Of a stretch of DNA of 29,250 nt, positions 1-8,274 are shown in pieces (position 1 is the first letter of the stretch; every line of letters begins with the position of its first letter). Source of the stretch: a virus. The stretch lies in IMG/VR virus record IMGVR_UViG_3300023176_000862, positions 1 through 29,250 of that record. One strand, 5' to 3'. The notes under the pieces are model-generated. The model was not told the origin of the DNA. It worked only from the letters and a program-made list of their open reading frames with translations, and did no database searches. A program made the translations under genes and the position numbers.

Positions 1-768
1 ACTCTTCTTGTTAAATTAAATTCGACTAACGGTAGTATTGTTACAGGATATCATATATCTGCTGCAGATACACTTCATAATATACAATGTAATTGTATAG
101 AAATAGATGGTGAGGGTAATTTACTATTGGGAGGCAAAGGTAGAAATATTTCTACTAATTCTGATAACGCTGTATTAATTAAACTTAATCCAAGTGACGG
201 TAGTATAATTTGGATTAAGAGGTATACAAACAGTCTGCATCCATCTTCTAGTTGGAGAGTGGCAGGAATTAATCCACTTAGTGACGGAAATATCGTAGTA
301 TCTGTAAGTGCTTGGTCGCAAGCAACATATATATTGAAGTATGATACTACAGGTGAATTATTATCAGATGTTGGTTTGACAACAATAGCATCAAATTCTT
401 ACGGATACAATGATATTTTTATTAATGGAGCCGATATAGATTCTAATAATCAGTTATTAATATCTGGTTCTACTATGCCGTCTGATCCAACAAACTATAA
501 CTCTTCTTTTGTAGCTAAAATCCCACATAATGATCCAAATGGTGAGTTATTGGGTACATACGGAGACTATGTATTTGCTGATGTATCTTCTACAAGAACA
601 GATGGTACATTAACTGCTTTAAGCGCAGGTCATGGATTATCACAAGCAACCCCACAGGCACCTACAAGTCAAAATGGTTTCTCTGGATATTCTTCTGGTC
701 TTTCAAGTCCGTATGATAATACCACAAATACAATTGATAAAACCGATATTAATTCAATAGGAAGTTAA
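1..768 (+). CDS. Virion/tail-fibre-like protein, C-terminal part (5' end outside window)
   Basis: The reading frame is open from base 1 to the TAA at 766-768, so about 255 C-terminal residues of a longer protein are present. A TTG at 127 is only an internal codon. The visible protein has repeated short beta-strand units of the type 'D-G-N-L-L-x-G', 'Y-D-T-T-G-E-L' and 'LL-I-S-G-S-T', as in beta-propeller or delta-60-type repeats, then a Ser/Thr/Gly-rich tail with no obvious domain. The 2-base gap to the following tail-fibre gene suggests one late transcript. Low-complexity tails after repeat-rich beta segments are typical of phage adhesins. The role as a fibre or other virion surface protein is inferred; no catalytic motif is visible. 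Confidence 0.6.
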   Translation, partial: TLLVKLNSTNGSIVTGYHISAADTLHNIQCNCIEIDGEGNLLLGGKGRNISTNSDNAVLIKLNPSDGSIIWIKRYTNSLHPSSSWRVAGINPLSDGNIVVSVSAWSQATYILKYDTTGELLSDVGLTTIASNSYGYNDIFINGADIDSNNQLLISGSTMPSDPTNYNSSFVAKIPHNDPNGELLGTYGDYVFADVSSTRTDGTLTALSAGHGLSQATPQAPTSQNGFSGYSSGLSSPYDNTTNTIDKTDINSIGS

Positions 769-770
769 AG

Positions 771-1910
771 ATGCCATCATATTCGATTCAGTTCCGCAGA
801 GGAACATCAACCGACCACTCAGCATTTACTGGTGAGTTAGCAGAAATTACTGTTGACATCACAAACAATAGAATTATTTTACACGATGGCGAAACTCCTG
901 GTGGGATTCCTATCGCTAAGGTTAGTGATGTACCCGTAGATGTTGGTGATTTGAGCGATGACTTATCGCATATTGCAGCGGCTAATGTTCCAGCCGTTAA
1001 CTGGTACGGCGATAGGGCTTTAGTTGCTGGTGGTAGCGGGGTGTCCACGTATAAAACCATAGATTATTTTGATATCAATACTGGTGGGACTGCTACTGAT
1101 TGGGGCGAACTGCCAATCGTTAGAACTGGTATGACCGCAATGTCTGACGGTACATATGCATATATTGCAGGTGGTGGTGGAACTTCCGTATTTGTTGCAA
1201 ATATTTCTACAACCGGATCTGCAGTTGAGTTTGCTAGACATTTAGATGGTGGGGTTAGTAGATACTTATCCACTCAACGTATAGAGCCAGGTTCTGCAAG
1301 TGATGGCACATATGGTGTTATAATGGGCGGAGATGAAGGTGGTACCAGCTGGGTACTTCAAAATGACCAAATAACATTTGCTACAGCCGCACATGCAGTT
1401 GATCATGGTGATCTAACTGTAGCTAGAGGCCATGGAGATGGCGGATGCGGAGATGGTACTTATGGTCTATACGGTGGTGGAGCCATTTCAAATTTTGTCT
1501 ATGAAGATACAATAGACTATTTAACAATCGCATCAGCTGGAAACTCACAAGACTTTGGTGATTTAACTATAGCCAGAAGACATATAGCAGCACTAGCAGA
1601 TGAAACTCGAGGTGTATTTTCCGGTGGAACATCGACTTCTGCCGGTTACTTGAATAGAATGGACTATGTTACTATAGCATCACCGGGACATGCTACAGAT
1701 TTTGGTGATTTGATAGGACCTACTGGACTTATTCAACACACAGGAACATCAAATGATACATATGGTGTATTTACTAGTGGTAAACCTACACAAACTACAT
1801 ATGGGCAAGATATTCATAGATTTACAATACAAACGCTAGGTAATACAACAGATATTGGAGACTTAACACAAGCACGTGAACGTGCAGGAGCAACATCAGG
1901 TAACGCATAA
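771..1910 (+). CDS. Tail-fibre/receptor-binding-like protein with Mtd-like N-domain and kelch-like propeller
   Basis: This 379-residue protein starts with a segment (residues 4-49) with the pattern QFRRGT...GELA...ILHDG-ETPGG-IPIA. That matches the small N-terminal domain of phage tail proteins related to the Bordetella phage major tropism determinant. Residues ~78-379 contain six repeats of about 50 residues built on 'DY-x-TIA-S-x-G-x-A-x-D-F-GDL-T-x-AR' followed by 'DGTYG-x-x-GG'. The first partial strand (GDRALVAGGSG) appears to complete the last repeat, as in a ring closed by a velcro strand. It starts 2 bases after the previous stop. The fold is inferred from the repeat pattern, and receptor binding is inferred from architecture and position before packaging genes. 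No enzyme motif is seen. Confidence 0.65.
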   Translation: MPSYSIQFRRGTSTDHSAFTGELAEITVDITNNRIILHDGETPGGIPIAKVSDVPVDVGDLSDDLSHIAAANVPAVNWYGDRALVAGGSGVSTYKTIDYFDINTGGTATDWGELPIVRTGMTAMSDGTYAYIAGGGGTSVFVANISTTGSAVEFARHLDGGVSRYLSTQRIEPGSASDGTYGVIMGGDEGGTSWVLQNDQITFATAAHAVDHGDLTVARGHGDGGCGDGTYGLYGGGAISNFVYEDTIDYLTIASAGNSQDFGDLTIARRHIAALADETRGVFSGGTSTSAGYLNRMDYVTIASPGHATDFGDLIGPTGLIQHTGTSNDTYGVFTSGKPTQTTYGQDIHRFTIQTLGNTTDIGDLTQARERAGATSGNA

Positions 1911-1919
1911 TAAAACAAC

Positions 1920-1948
1920 TTGACATTTAAGCATAAATAAGTTATATT
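1920..1948 (+). promoter_or_regulatory. Sigma70-type promoter nested with a late box
   Basis: TTGACA (1920-1925), a 17-nt spacer and TATATT (1943-1948) form a near-consensus promoter. A T4-type late box ATAAATA (1933-1939) lies inside the spacer. The -10 lies in the left arm of the hairpin at 1937-1967. It probably serves the putative small-terminase gene. Confidence 0.55.
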
Positions 1949-1970
1949 AGAAGTTAATATAACTTATTTT
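1937..1970 (+). terminator. Perfect 13-bp inverted repeat with T-run
   Basis: The arm 1937-1949 is exactly complementary to 1955-1967, with a 5-nt loop GAAGT and TTTT ending at 1970. It may end the tail-fibre transcript. The stem is AT-only apart from one G-C pair, so it is weaker than a usual rho-independent terminator. Because it also overlaps a -10 box it could be an operator or mRNA 5' structure. Confidence 0.5.
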
Positions 1971-1987
1971 CCACCATGGAGTCATTA

Positions 1988-2905
1988 ATGAGCGAAGAAG
2001 ATAAATCAACACAATTAAGTGCTGAAACACAACAAACCACACAAATTGTAAATGCCGAAAACGTAGTTACATTTAATATGCCTACTGTAACAAAAGATGT
2101 TATTAATTCAACAGCAGTAGCAAAAGTAAACGCAGGGTTACCTGAGATTGAAGCAAAGACACGCTTCTTTGATAGAAACAATTCACAAACAACACTAAGC
2201 ATGATGAGTATTACTATGCTTAATGGTCAATCACCAATGCGTATGATGCGTCAGGTAATGGCTGAGGTTGAAAAGCGTAAGATGGCATTAGCAGAAGCAC
2301 AAGTTTCACATGCTAAACAACTTAAAAAGATTGAGCGTCTACAAGAGCAAGCTGATGCTGATCCAGATGATCATGTATTACAAGCGCAGCTAAGACTAGC
2401 ATTTGTAAGTATTAGTACACTTGAAAGTAAAATCAACGGTTCCTTCAAGGATATTGCTACGCTGATTGACAGTTATGAGAGTCTAAAAGAAAAACACGGC
2501 GTAGATGATTGGGATGAAGAAGACTTTGAACGTGAAGAAAAACGCCACCATGTTCGTAGAGGCTTTGAATTGATGTATCGTAATCTAATGGATGGCGGTC
2601 GTGCTTCTACAGCCACAATTGAATATATGCAGCAATACGGTGTACACCCACAAGTAGGTCTTACAGAAGTAAGTGGATACATTAAGTTTGTGAATGACGG
2701 GATCTCAAAAGGAAACATTCCACATTCAAATCATTTAGAAGAATTCTTAGATGAAATGGCAGACAAGTACTTTAAGTTTGCTGATGAAACTACTGACCGT
2801 ATCTATGGTAAGAAAGATGTATTCAATACTGAATATATGAATTTGTTACCAAAACAAGAAGCAACTGAAGAAAGTACCGAAGAGGATACTTCTACTGAAG
2901 AATAA
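1988..2905 (+). CDS. Putative terminase small subunit (gp16-like), coiled-coil protein
   Basis: An ATG at 1976 is in frame, but the ATG at 1988 has GGAG (1978-1981) six bases upstream, the same geometry as uvsX, so 1988 is preferred (305 residues). The protein is polar and mostly helical. It has a Lys/Glu/Gln-rich coiled-coil-like stretch around residues 85-130, acidic DDWDEEDFEREEK around 175, and a very acidic Glu/Thr C-terminus. Its stop codon overlaps the terL start (TAATG), so the two are probably translationally coupled. T4 gp16 is much shorter (about 164 residues), and no sequence motif proves the assignment. Small terminases are helical oligomers that recognise DNA and stimulate gp17. 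The call rests on position and helical character. Confidence 0.45.
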   Translation: MSEEDKSTQLSAETQQTTQIVNAENVVTFNMPTVTKDVINSTAVAKVNAGLPEIEAKTRFFDRNNSQTTLSMMSITMLNGQSPMRMMRQVMAEVEKRKMALAEAQVSHAKQLKKIERLQEQADADPDDHVLQAQLRLAFVSISTLESKINGSFKDIATLIDSYESLKEKHGVDDWDEEDFEREEKRHHVRRGFELMYRNLMDGGRASTATIEYMQQYGVHPQVGLTEVSGYIKFVNDGISKGNIPHSNHLEEFLDEMADKYFKFADETTDRIYGKKDVFNTEYMNLLPKQEATEESTEEDTSTEE

Positions 2906-4464
2906 TGGCTGACTTAACTAAACGTGCGTACAGCAAAACAGAGTATACAGATGAACAATTACTTGAATTTAGTAAATGTATAGATGATCCTTATTATTTT
3001 CTAAATGAATACTTTACAATTCAACACCCTACAAAGGGTAGTATGATATACAAAGCATATAATTATCAGGATGAACTTGTAAACTCTTATCACAATTATA
3101 GATATTCTATATCAATGCTCGGCAGGCAAATGGGTAAATCTACTACAGCTGCCGGGTATTTGCTGTGGTACGGTATGTTTATTCCAGACCAAACTATTCT
3201 TATAGCAGCACATAAGTATTCTGGTGCACAAGAAATTATGCACCGTATTAGATATGCGTATGAAATGTGTCCTGACCACATACGCTGTGGTGTCACATCA
3301 TATAACAAAGGTTCAATTGATTTTGATAATGGTTCTCGTATCATTGCTCAAGCTACAACAGAAAACACAGGTCGTGGTCTTTCTATCTCACTGTTATATG
3401 CAGATGAATTTGCATTCGTTAGACCTACTATTGCGAAAGAATTCTGGACTTCAATCTCTCCTACACTTGCTACAGGTGGTAAAGCGATTATCACAAGTAC
3501 GCCTAACTTAGATGATGACCAGTTTGCTCTTATCTGGCAAGGCGCAAACAAAAAGATAGATGAATATGGTAACGAAACAGAAGTGGGTGTTAACGGCTTT
3601 AGACCATATATGGCTATATGGAGTGAACATCCAGACCGTGATGATAAATGGGCAGGCGAAGAACGTGGTAGAGTTGGAGCAGAACGATTTATGCGAGAGC
3701 ATGAATGTAAGTTCGTAGCATTTGACGAAACACTAGTAGACAGTATAAAACTTTCACAGTTAAAAGGAAAAGAACCACAGCAAAAAACTGGGCAGATAAG
3801 ATGGTATGAACCTATTAAAAAGGATTCTACTTATGTTGTAGGTCTTGATCCTGCTATGGGTACAGGTGGTGATAACGCAGCGATAGAAGTTTGGAGCCTA
3901 CCAGAGCTTAAGCAAGTCGCAGAATGGCAGCATAATAAAACAGATATACGTGGACAAGTTAGAATATTAAATGAAATTTTACATGTAATTAAAGATGAGC
4001 AATTAGAACTTGGTAATAGGCAACCAGAACTATATTGGTCAGTTGAAAACAATACACTAGGAGAAGCAGCACTTATCGTTATTGATGAAATGGATGAAGA
4101 TAAGTTCCCAGGTGAGTTTTTACATGAACCAAAGAAACGTGGAGTACAACGTTCTATTCGTAAAGGTTTCACAACTACATATAAGACAAAGATTACAGCA
4201 TGTATGAAGTTGAAGTCTTGGATTGAAAGCGACAAAATGCATCCACTTAGTAAAAACTTGATACGAGAGTTGAAAACATTTGTTGCCAAAGGAAAATCAT
4301 ATGAGGCAAAATTAGGAGAAACAGACGATTTAGTTTCAGCGACACTTCTATGTGTCAGACAAATACAAGTAATTTCACGTTTTGATGAACAATATGAAAG
4401 TATATTAGGGGAAAGTTTAGATGGAGACGACTACGACTTGGATCCCTTGCCAGTTATATTTTAA
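2905..4464 (+). CDS. terL: Terminase large subunit (gp17-like): packaging ATPase and nuclease
   Basis: This 519-residue protein pumps DNA into the prohead and cuts the concatemer. The ATPase half shows Walker A GRQMGKST (73-80), a Walker B LLYADE (163-168) with catalytic Glu, and a coupling motif TSTPN (198-201). The RNase H-like nuclease half shows the expected acidic residues: D315 in VVGLDPAMGTGGDNAA, E381 in WSVENN, and D474/D475 in GETDDLVSATLL. The length is a little below T4 gp17 (610) but all motifs are intact. The start overlaps the upstream stop by one base, which supports coupling to the putative small subunit. This is one of the most secure calls in the window. Confidence 0.96.
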   Translation: MADLTKRAYSKTEYTDEQLLEFSKCIDDPYYFLNEYFTIQHPTKGSMIYKAYNYQDELVNSYHNYRYSISMLGRQMGKSTTAAGYLLWYGMFIPDQTILIAAHKYSGAQEIMHRIRYAYEMCPDHIRCGVTSYNKGSIDFDNGSRIIAQATTENTGRGLSISLLYADEFAFVRPTIAKEFWTSISPTLATGGKAIITSTPNLDDDQFALIWQGANKKIDEYGNETEVGVNGFRPYMAIWSEHPDRDDKWAGEERGRVGAERFMREHECKFVAFDETLVDSIKLSQLKGKEPQQKTGQIRWYEPIKKDSTYVVGLDPAMGTGGDNAAIEVWSLPELKQVAEWQHNKTDIRGQVRILNEILHVIKDEQLELGNRQPELYWSVENNTLGEAALIVIDEMDEDKFPGEFLHEPKKRGVQRSIRKGFTTTYKTKITACMKLKSWIESDKMHPLSKNLIRELKTFVAKGKSYEAKLGETDDLVSATLLCVRQIQVISRFDEQYESILGESLDGDDYDLDPLPVIF

Positions 4465-4472
4465 TAGTTTTG

Positions 4473-4479
4473 ATAAATA
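4473..4479 (+). promoter_or_regulatory. Late-type promoter box ATAAATA
   Basis: The sequence TGATAAATAC matches the T4 late -10 box (TATAAATA) in seven positions. It lies in the 33-base gap between terL and the next gene, with AAAGGA then ATG at 4498. The same GATAAATAC string recurs at 20981 and 27922. Confidence 0.5.
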
Positions 4480-4497
4480 CTATAAAGGAAATTAAAC

Positions 4498-5928
4498 ATG
4501 GCTGTAAATTTTAGTAACATATCAGAAAAAGTAATGCGTGTAATTCAGGGTAATGGGTTACAGCCTAGTATGTTTTCATCACAAGATGGAAAAAGTGTAG
4601 CAGACCCAACAGAAGCTAGATTTTTCTATGTCAAAGAACCAAACATCATGGTTCAAATTGATGAAGACAGTAAAGAAATTAAATATCATCTAGGTGAACA
4701 AGTTGATATTGATAACTCACAAGTTCACACTATAATGAAATCACTAAAAAATATTTCACGTGAATATATGTTAGATTTCGATATTAGAACATTTGGTAAA
4801 CATATTGAGCCAAAAAATTATGCATACAAAGTAGAACAAAACAAGGAGGAGACTATGGCTGATGTATTCGAGGGATTTGATCCATTAGAAGGCTCATCAC
4901 GTACAAGTCGCCAAACACTAGAAAATGTAAGACTTATCGTAAAACATAAAGCGCCAGTTAATGAAGAACAGCGTGGTGCACGTTCTCGTAACATTTCATC
5001 AATCTTTATTGAGAATGCCGACGGTGAACGTTTTAAGTATCCATACAAGCATCTTAATGGTGCGAGAGCAATGGCTAGACATGTGGCAAGCGGTGGTGTT
5101 CCAAGTGATATGGTTGGCGAAGCGATTGTTGAACATTCGTCAAATCTATCAAAACTAAAAGAATTTATGAACGTTGTAAACAAGCAAGGACTTGTAAATG
5201 AAAACAATCGTTCAATCGTTGCTAACGTAAAGCAAAAGATGGAAAGCATCAAAGAGTCAATCAAACGTATTCAAACTGCAAAAGGTTATACATCATTTGT
5301 TGAATCAATGGCTCTAAATGAAAAGTCAGAAGAAGCAGAAATTACAGAAGAAACTGTAAATGATTACGTAGCAAAATTCACAAAGTCAACATTTGAAGAA
5401 TCATTAAAAGACATTCTGCCACTTGTTCATCGTGTAAATGAAGAAGAAATGGAAAACAACCGTGCTAACCAAGTTGAACGTGTTAAATCAATCATTATGG
5501 GTAAAGATAAAAAGACAGGTGAAAATCTTAATCGTATCTATTTCCCAGCAAGACAAGATGGTTACGACTTTGATAAAATTAAAAAGCAATATAGTGAACC
5601 TTCTGACAAAGAAAACGCAGCAGAGCGTAAAATGGATATGATTGCGTTAGAATTAGACGATATCGCACATCGTGTAGATGTTGATGCGTCTGATGATAAG
5701 AAACGTAAGAATAAAGGACACGATAGAGCAGCAGAATTATCTAACTTCTTATCTGATGTTGCGGAAGAAATACGTAAAAATCCTAAAGGTGTAGGAAAAG
5801 ATAAAATTCAACTAGCAGGTTATCTTTTAAAACTTTCGAAAGTACAGAAAGAAGAAGATGCTAAATCAGCAGATGAGCGTATTGATGAAATGCTGAGTGA
5901 AGCATTTTCAAGATTTGATTTAGACTAA
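4498..5928 (+). CDS. Conserved-looking phage protein of unknown function with internal start
   Basis: This 476-residue, charged, largely helical protein has no recognised catalytic motif. The N-terminal ~115 residues are more beta-like (RFFYVKEPNIMVQID...). The rest is rich in Lys/Glu with long helices (for example residues 225-265, and an extreme C-terminal KVQKEEDAKSADERIDEML). An in-frame ATG at 4855 (residue 120) is preceded by AGGAGG (4844-4849) at ideal spacing, far stronger than the signal at 4498 (AAAGGA). A second 357-residue product is therefore likely. A late-type box upstream, terL before it and a terminator after it suggest a late head or packaging-related role; this is inferred from context only. 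Confidence 0.75.
   Translation: MAVNFSNISEKVMRVIQGNGLQPSMFSSQDGKSVADPTEARFFYVKEPNIMVQIDEDSKEIKYHLGEQVDIDNSQVHTIMKSLKNISREYMLDFDIRTFGKHIEPKNYAYKVEQNKEETMADVFEGFDPLEGSSRTSRQTLENVRLIVKHKAPVNEEQRGARSRNISSIFIENADGERFKYPYKHLNGARAMARHVASGGVPSDMVGEAIVEHSSNLSKLKEFMNVVNKQGLVNENNRSIVANVKQKMESIKESIKRIQTAKGYTSFVESMALNEKSEEAEITEETVNDYVAKFTKSTFEESLKDILPLVHRVNEEEMENNRANQVERVKSIIMGKDKKTGENLNRIYFPARQDGYDFDKIKKQYSEPSDKENAAERKMDMIALELDDIAHRVDVDASDDKKRKNKGHDRAAELSNFLSDVAEEIRKNPKGVGKDKIQLAGYLLKLSKVQKEEDAKSADERIDEMLSEAFSRFDLD
4844..4857 (+). promoter_or_regulatory. Strong internal ribosome binding site and start codon
   Basis: AGGAGG (4844-4849), 5-nt spacing and ATG (4855-4857) lie in frame within the gene at 4498. 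This is one of the two best Shine-Dalgarno matches in the window and would give a 357-residue C-terminal product. Confidence 0.6.
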
Positions 5929-5950
5929 AATCACAAAAATATTTTTACAA

Positions 5951-5977
5951 AAAAAGGGAGCTTAGGCTCCCTTTTTC
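5951..5977 (+). terminator. Rho-independent terminator
   Basis: GGGAGC (5956-5961) pairs with GCTCCC (5966-5971) around loop TTAG, extended by AAAAA/TTTTT on either side. The T-run supports termination, and the A-run would also allow function in the reverse direction. It ends the packaging-region transcript just before the gp32 promoter. Confidence 0.9.
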
Positions 5978-5979
5978 GC

Positions 5980-6008
5980 TTGACATTGATAAATAAAACT
6001 GTTATTAT
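5980..6008 (+). promoter_or_regulatory. Promoter for gp32 with extended -10
   Basis: TTGACA (5980-5985), 17-nt spacer ending TGT (extended -10 TGn), and TATTAT (6003-6008). An ATAAATA late box (5989-5995) lies in the spacer, so early and late transcription may both start here. It lies directly after a terminator. Confidence 0.75.
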
Positions 6009-6038
6009 CAATCTATTAACTTAGAGAGGTAGTACATC

Positions 6039-6075
6039 TAGGCTAATACAAAAACTAATATAGGCTAATATAGGA
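6039..6075 (+). promoter_or_regulatory. Direct repeats in gp32 leader, candidate autoregulatory site
   Basis: CTAATA occurs at 6043, 6055 and 6065. The last two are part of a tandem 10-mer CTAATATAGG (6055-6064 and 6065-6074) whose end runs into the ribosome binding site TAGGAG. T4 gp32 represses its own mRNA by cooperative binding to an unstructured AU-rich leader. A similar role here is inferred. Confidence 0.45.
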
Positions 6076-6084
6076 GTAAACATT

Positions 6085-7098
6085 ATGGCAACTTTAGCAG
6101 AAATCCGTGCAAAACTGCTGGCACAAGAAAACAAAGCAGAAACTAATTCTAATCAAAATCGTGGTACAGACGCAATCTATCCATTCTGGAATATGGATAA
6201 TGATAGTACTGCGGTTATTCGCTTCTTACCAGACGCAGACTCAAGTAACGTATTCTTCTGGCGTGAACGTCAGGTCATCAAAATGCCTTTCGCAGGTGTT
6301 GTAGGTGGCGAACAGAAACCAGTTACTGTTCAGGTCCCATGTATTGAAATGTGGGGCGATACATGTCCAGTACATGCTGAAATTCGTCCTTGGTTCAAAG
6401 ATCCAGCAATGGAAGAACTTGGTCGTAAGTATTGGAAAAAGCGTTCATACATCTTCCAAGGGTTTGTAGTAACTGACCCGATGAACGAAGAAACCCCAGA
6501 AAATCCAATCCGTCGTTTTGTGATTGGTCCACAAATCTTCAAACTGCTAAAAGCAGCGTTGATGGATCCAGATATGGAAAATCTTCCAACTGATTACGAT
6601 GCAGGTACAGACTTCCGTTTGACAAAAACGCAAAAAGGTCAGTACGCAGATTACTCTACTTCAAATTGGGCACGTAAAGAGCGTTCTCTAAATGAAGCAG
6701 AGCGTCAGGCAATCGAAACTCATGGTTTGTTTGACTTGAATGAGTTCATGCCAAAGCGTCCTTCACAGGATGAATTAAATGTAATCATGGAGATGTTCGA
6801 AGCATCAGTAGATGGTGAATTATATGATCCACAGCGTTGGGGTAACTTCTATAAGCCATATGGTCTTGAGGTTCCTGAAGGTGCAGCTACTAATTCATCA
6901 TCAGGTTCATCAGCTCCAAAAGCTGCTCCTGCTCAGGCTCCAAAGCCTGCTCCAGCACCAGCAGCAGTAGAGGAAGACGATATTCCTTTTAAATCAAATG
7001 AAGAAGCTGAAGCTGAAGCTGTCACAACTGAGTCTCCAAGTGCTGGCAAGGATGCTTCAGATATTCTAGCAATGATTCGTGCCCGTAAGAGCGACTAA
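6085..7098 (+). CDS. 32: Single-stranded DNA-binding protein (gp32-like)
   Basis: This 337-residue protein coats ssDNA during replication and recombination. The N-terminal basic helix (MATLAEIRAKLLAQ) is the type used for cooperative filament contacts. The core has an aromatic-rich OB-like region with a metal-site-like cluster C86...C94-x2-H97 (CIEMWGDTCPVH), reminiscent of the zinc site of T4 gp32 but with fewer visible ligands. After residue ~270 comes a Ser/Pro/Ala linker and then an acidic tail (VEEDDIPF, EEAEAEA), the usual docking site for replication partners, ending in a short helix DASDILAMIRARKSD. The start is set by AGGAG upstream of 6085. It is transcribed alone between a promoter and a terminator, and uvsX follows. 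Confidence 0.88.
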   Translation: MATLAEIRAKLLAQENKAETNSNQNRGTDAIYPFWNMDNDSTAVIRFLPDADSSNVFFWRERQVIKMPFAGVVGGEQKPVTVQVPCIEMWGDTCPVHAEIRPWFKDPAMEELGRKYWKKRSYIFQGFVVTDPMNEETPENPIRRFVIGPQIFKLLKAALMDPDMENLPTDYDAGTDFRLTKTQKGQYADYSTSNWARKERSLNEAERQAIETHGLFDLNEFMPKRPSQDELNVIMEMFEASVDGELYDPQRWGNFYKPYGLEVPEGAATNSSSGSSAPKAAPAQAPKPAPAPAAVEEDDIPFKSNEEAEAEAVTTESPSAGKDASDILAMIRARKSD

Positions 7099-7113
7099 TC
7101 ATTTTACTAACTT

Positions 7114-7140
7114 AGAGGGCTTTATTAGCCCTCTCTTTTT
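7114..7140 (+). terminator. Rho-independent terminator after gp32
   Basis: AGAGGGCT (7114-7121) pairs exactly with AGCCCTCT (7127-7134) around loop TTATT, followed by CTTTTT. It separates gp32 from uvsX. No clear promoter is seen between it and uvsX, so read-through probably feeds uvsX. Confidence 0.9.
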
Positions 7141-7158
7141 CACAACATGGAGTAGATT

Positions 7159-8274
7159 ATGGCAAAAGCATTTGATGCGAGTAAATTTCGTAAAAGTATT
7201 ACAAAATCAGTTCCAGGTATGTCAATTGGGTTTCGTGACCCGGACACATGGATTTCAACAGGTAACTACTGTCTAAACAAGTTAATCTCAGGTGATTTTC
7301 ACAAAGGTATTCCGCTAGGTAAAGTAACAGTTCTAGCAGGCGAAAGCGGCGCTGGTAAGTCTTATATTGCGTCAGGTAACGTAGTAAAGAACGCACAGGA
7401 TCAGGGTATCTATGTAGTTCTTATTGATAGTGAAAATGCACTAGACAACTCTTGGCTAGAAGCACTTGGTGTAGATACAAGCGAAGATAAACTTCTAAAA
7501 CTAAACGTAGCAATGATTGATGATGTTGCTAAAATCATTTCAGACTTTATGAAAGAGTATCGTTCTGATTATGGTGACGCAGACGAAGAAGATCGTCCTA
7601 AGGTTCTATTCGTACTTGACTCATTGGGTATGATGTTAACACCAACAGATGTTGACCAGTTCAATAAAGGCGATATGAAAGGTGATATGGGTCGTAAGCC
7701 TAAAGCACTATCAGCACTTGTTCGTAACTGTGTGAATATGTTTGGCGATTTTAACGTAGGTATGGTAGCAACTAATCACACATATGCGTCACAAGATATG
7801 TTTGATCCAGATGATAAGATTTCAGGCGGTCAAGGCTTTATCTATGCGTCAAGTATTGTTATCGCTATGCGTAAGTTGAAACTGAAAACAGACGCAGACG
7901 GTAACAAGACATCACAAGTTCATGGTATTCGTGCGGCATGTAAGATTATGAAAACACGTTATGCGAAGCCGTTTGAAAGTGTACAGGTAGAAATCCCATA
8001 TGAAACAGGTATGTCTCCTTATTCAGGTCTACTTGAATTCTTTGAAGCAAAAGGTCTGCTTGTAAAGCAAGGTAATCGTCTAAAGTATGTGACCAAATCT
8101 GGTGAAGAAATGATTGAGTTCCGTAAAAATTGGACTGATGAAAAACTAGATGTTATCATGGCAGAGTGGAATATGGAAGATATTGACGCTGAAAAGCACG
8201 GCCTTGAAGCACTACAAGTAGATGATAATGGTGAAATTATTGATGAAAACGCTGAACTTAATGGTAATGAATAA
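7159..8274 (+). CDS. uvsX: RecA-like recombinase UvsX
   Basis: This 371-residue strand-exchange protein would work with UvsY, gp32 and UvsW in recombination-dependent replication. It carries Walker A GESGAGKS (61-68) and Walker B VLFVLDSLG (about residues 150-158). A QGFIYASSIVIAMRKLKLK region follows where RecA/UvsX proteins bind DNA. The acidic C-terminal tail (DNGEIIDENAELNGNE) is typical of the family. GGAG at 7149-7152 lies six bases before the start; that GGAG is itself within a two-codon ORF (ATGGAGTAG). The stop overlaps the next start (TAATG). The downstream presence of a UvsY candidate supports the assignment. Confidence 0.93.
   Translation: MAKAFDASKFRKSITKSVPGMSIGFRDPDTWISTGNYCLNKLISGDFHKGIPLGKVTVLAGESGAGKSYIASGNVVKNAQDQGIYVVLIDSENALDNSWLEALGVDTSEDKLLKLNVAMIDDVAKIISDFMKEYRSDYGDADEEDRPKVLFVLDSLGMMLTPTDVDQFNKGDMKGDMGRKPKALSALVRNCVNMFGDFNVGMVATNHTYASQDMFDPDDKISGGQGFIYASSIVIAMRKLKLKTDADGNKTSQVHGIRAACKIMKTRYAKPFESVQVEIPYETGMSPYSGLLEFFEAKGLLVKQGNRLKYVTKSGEEMIEFRKNWTDEKLDVIMAEWNMEDIDAEKHGLEALQVDDNGEIIDENAELNGNE

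Noticed and set aside
127-768. A gene starting at TTG 127
   Set aside because: The frame is open back to base 1 with the same repeat-type protein, so 127 is internal and the gene is cut by the window edge.
3831-4289. Long minus-strand frame inside terL
   Set aside because: It lies fully within a secure gene, its product is Ser/Cys/Ile-rich with no domain, and no promoter or ribosome site fits.
4818-5264. Minus-strand frame in the unknown packaging-region gene
   Set aside because: The + strand gene is continuous with strong start signals; the minus product has no recognisable features.
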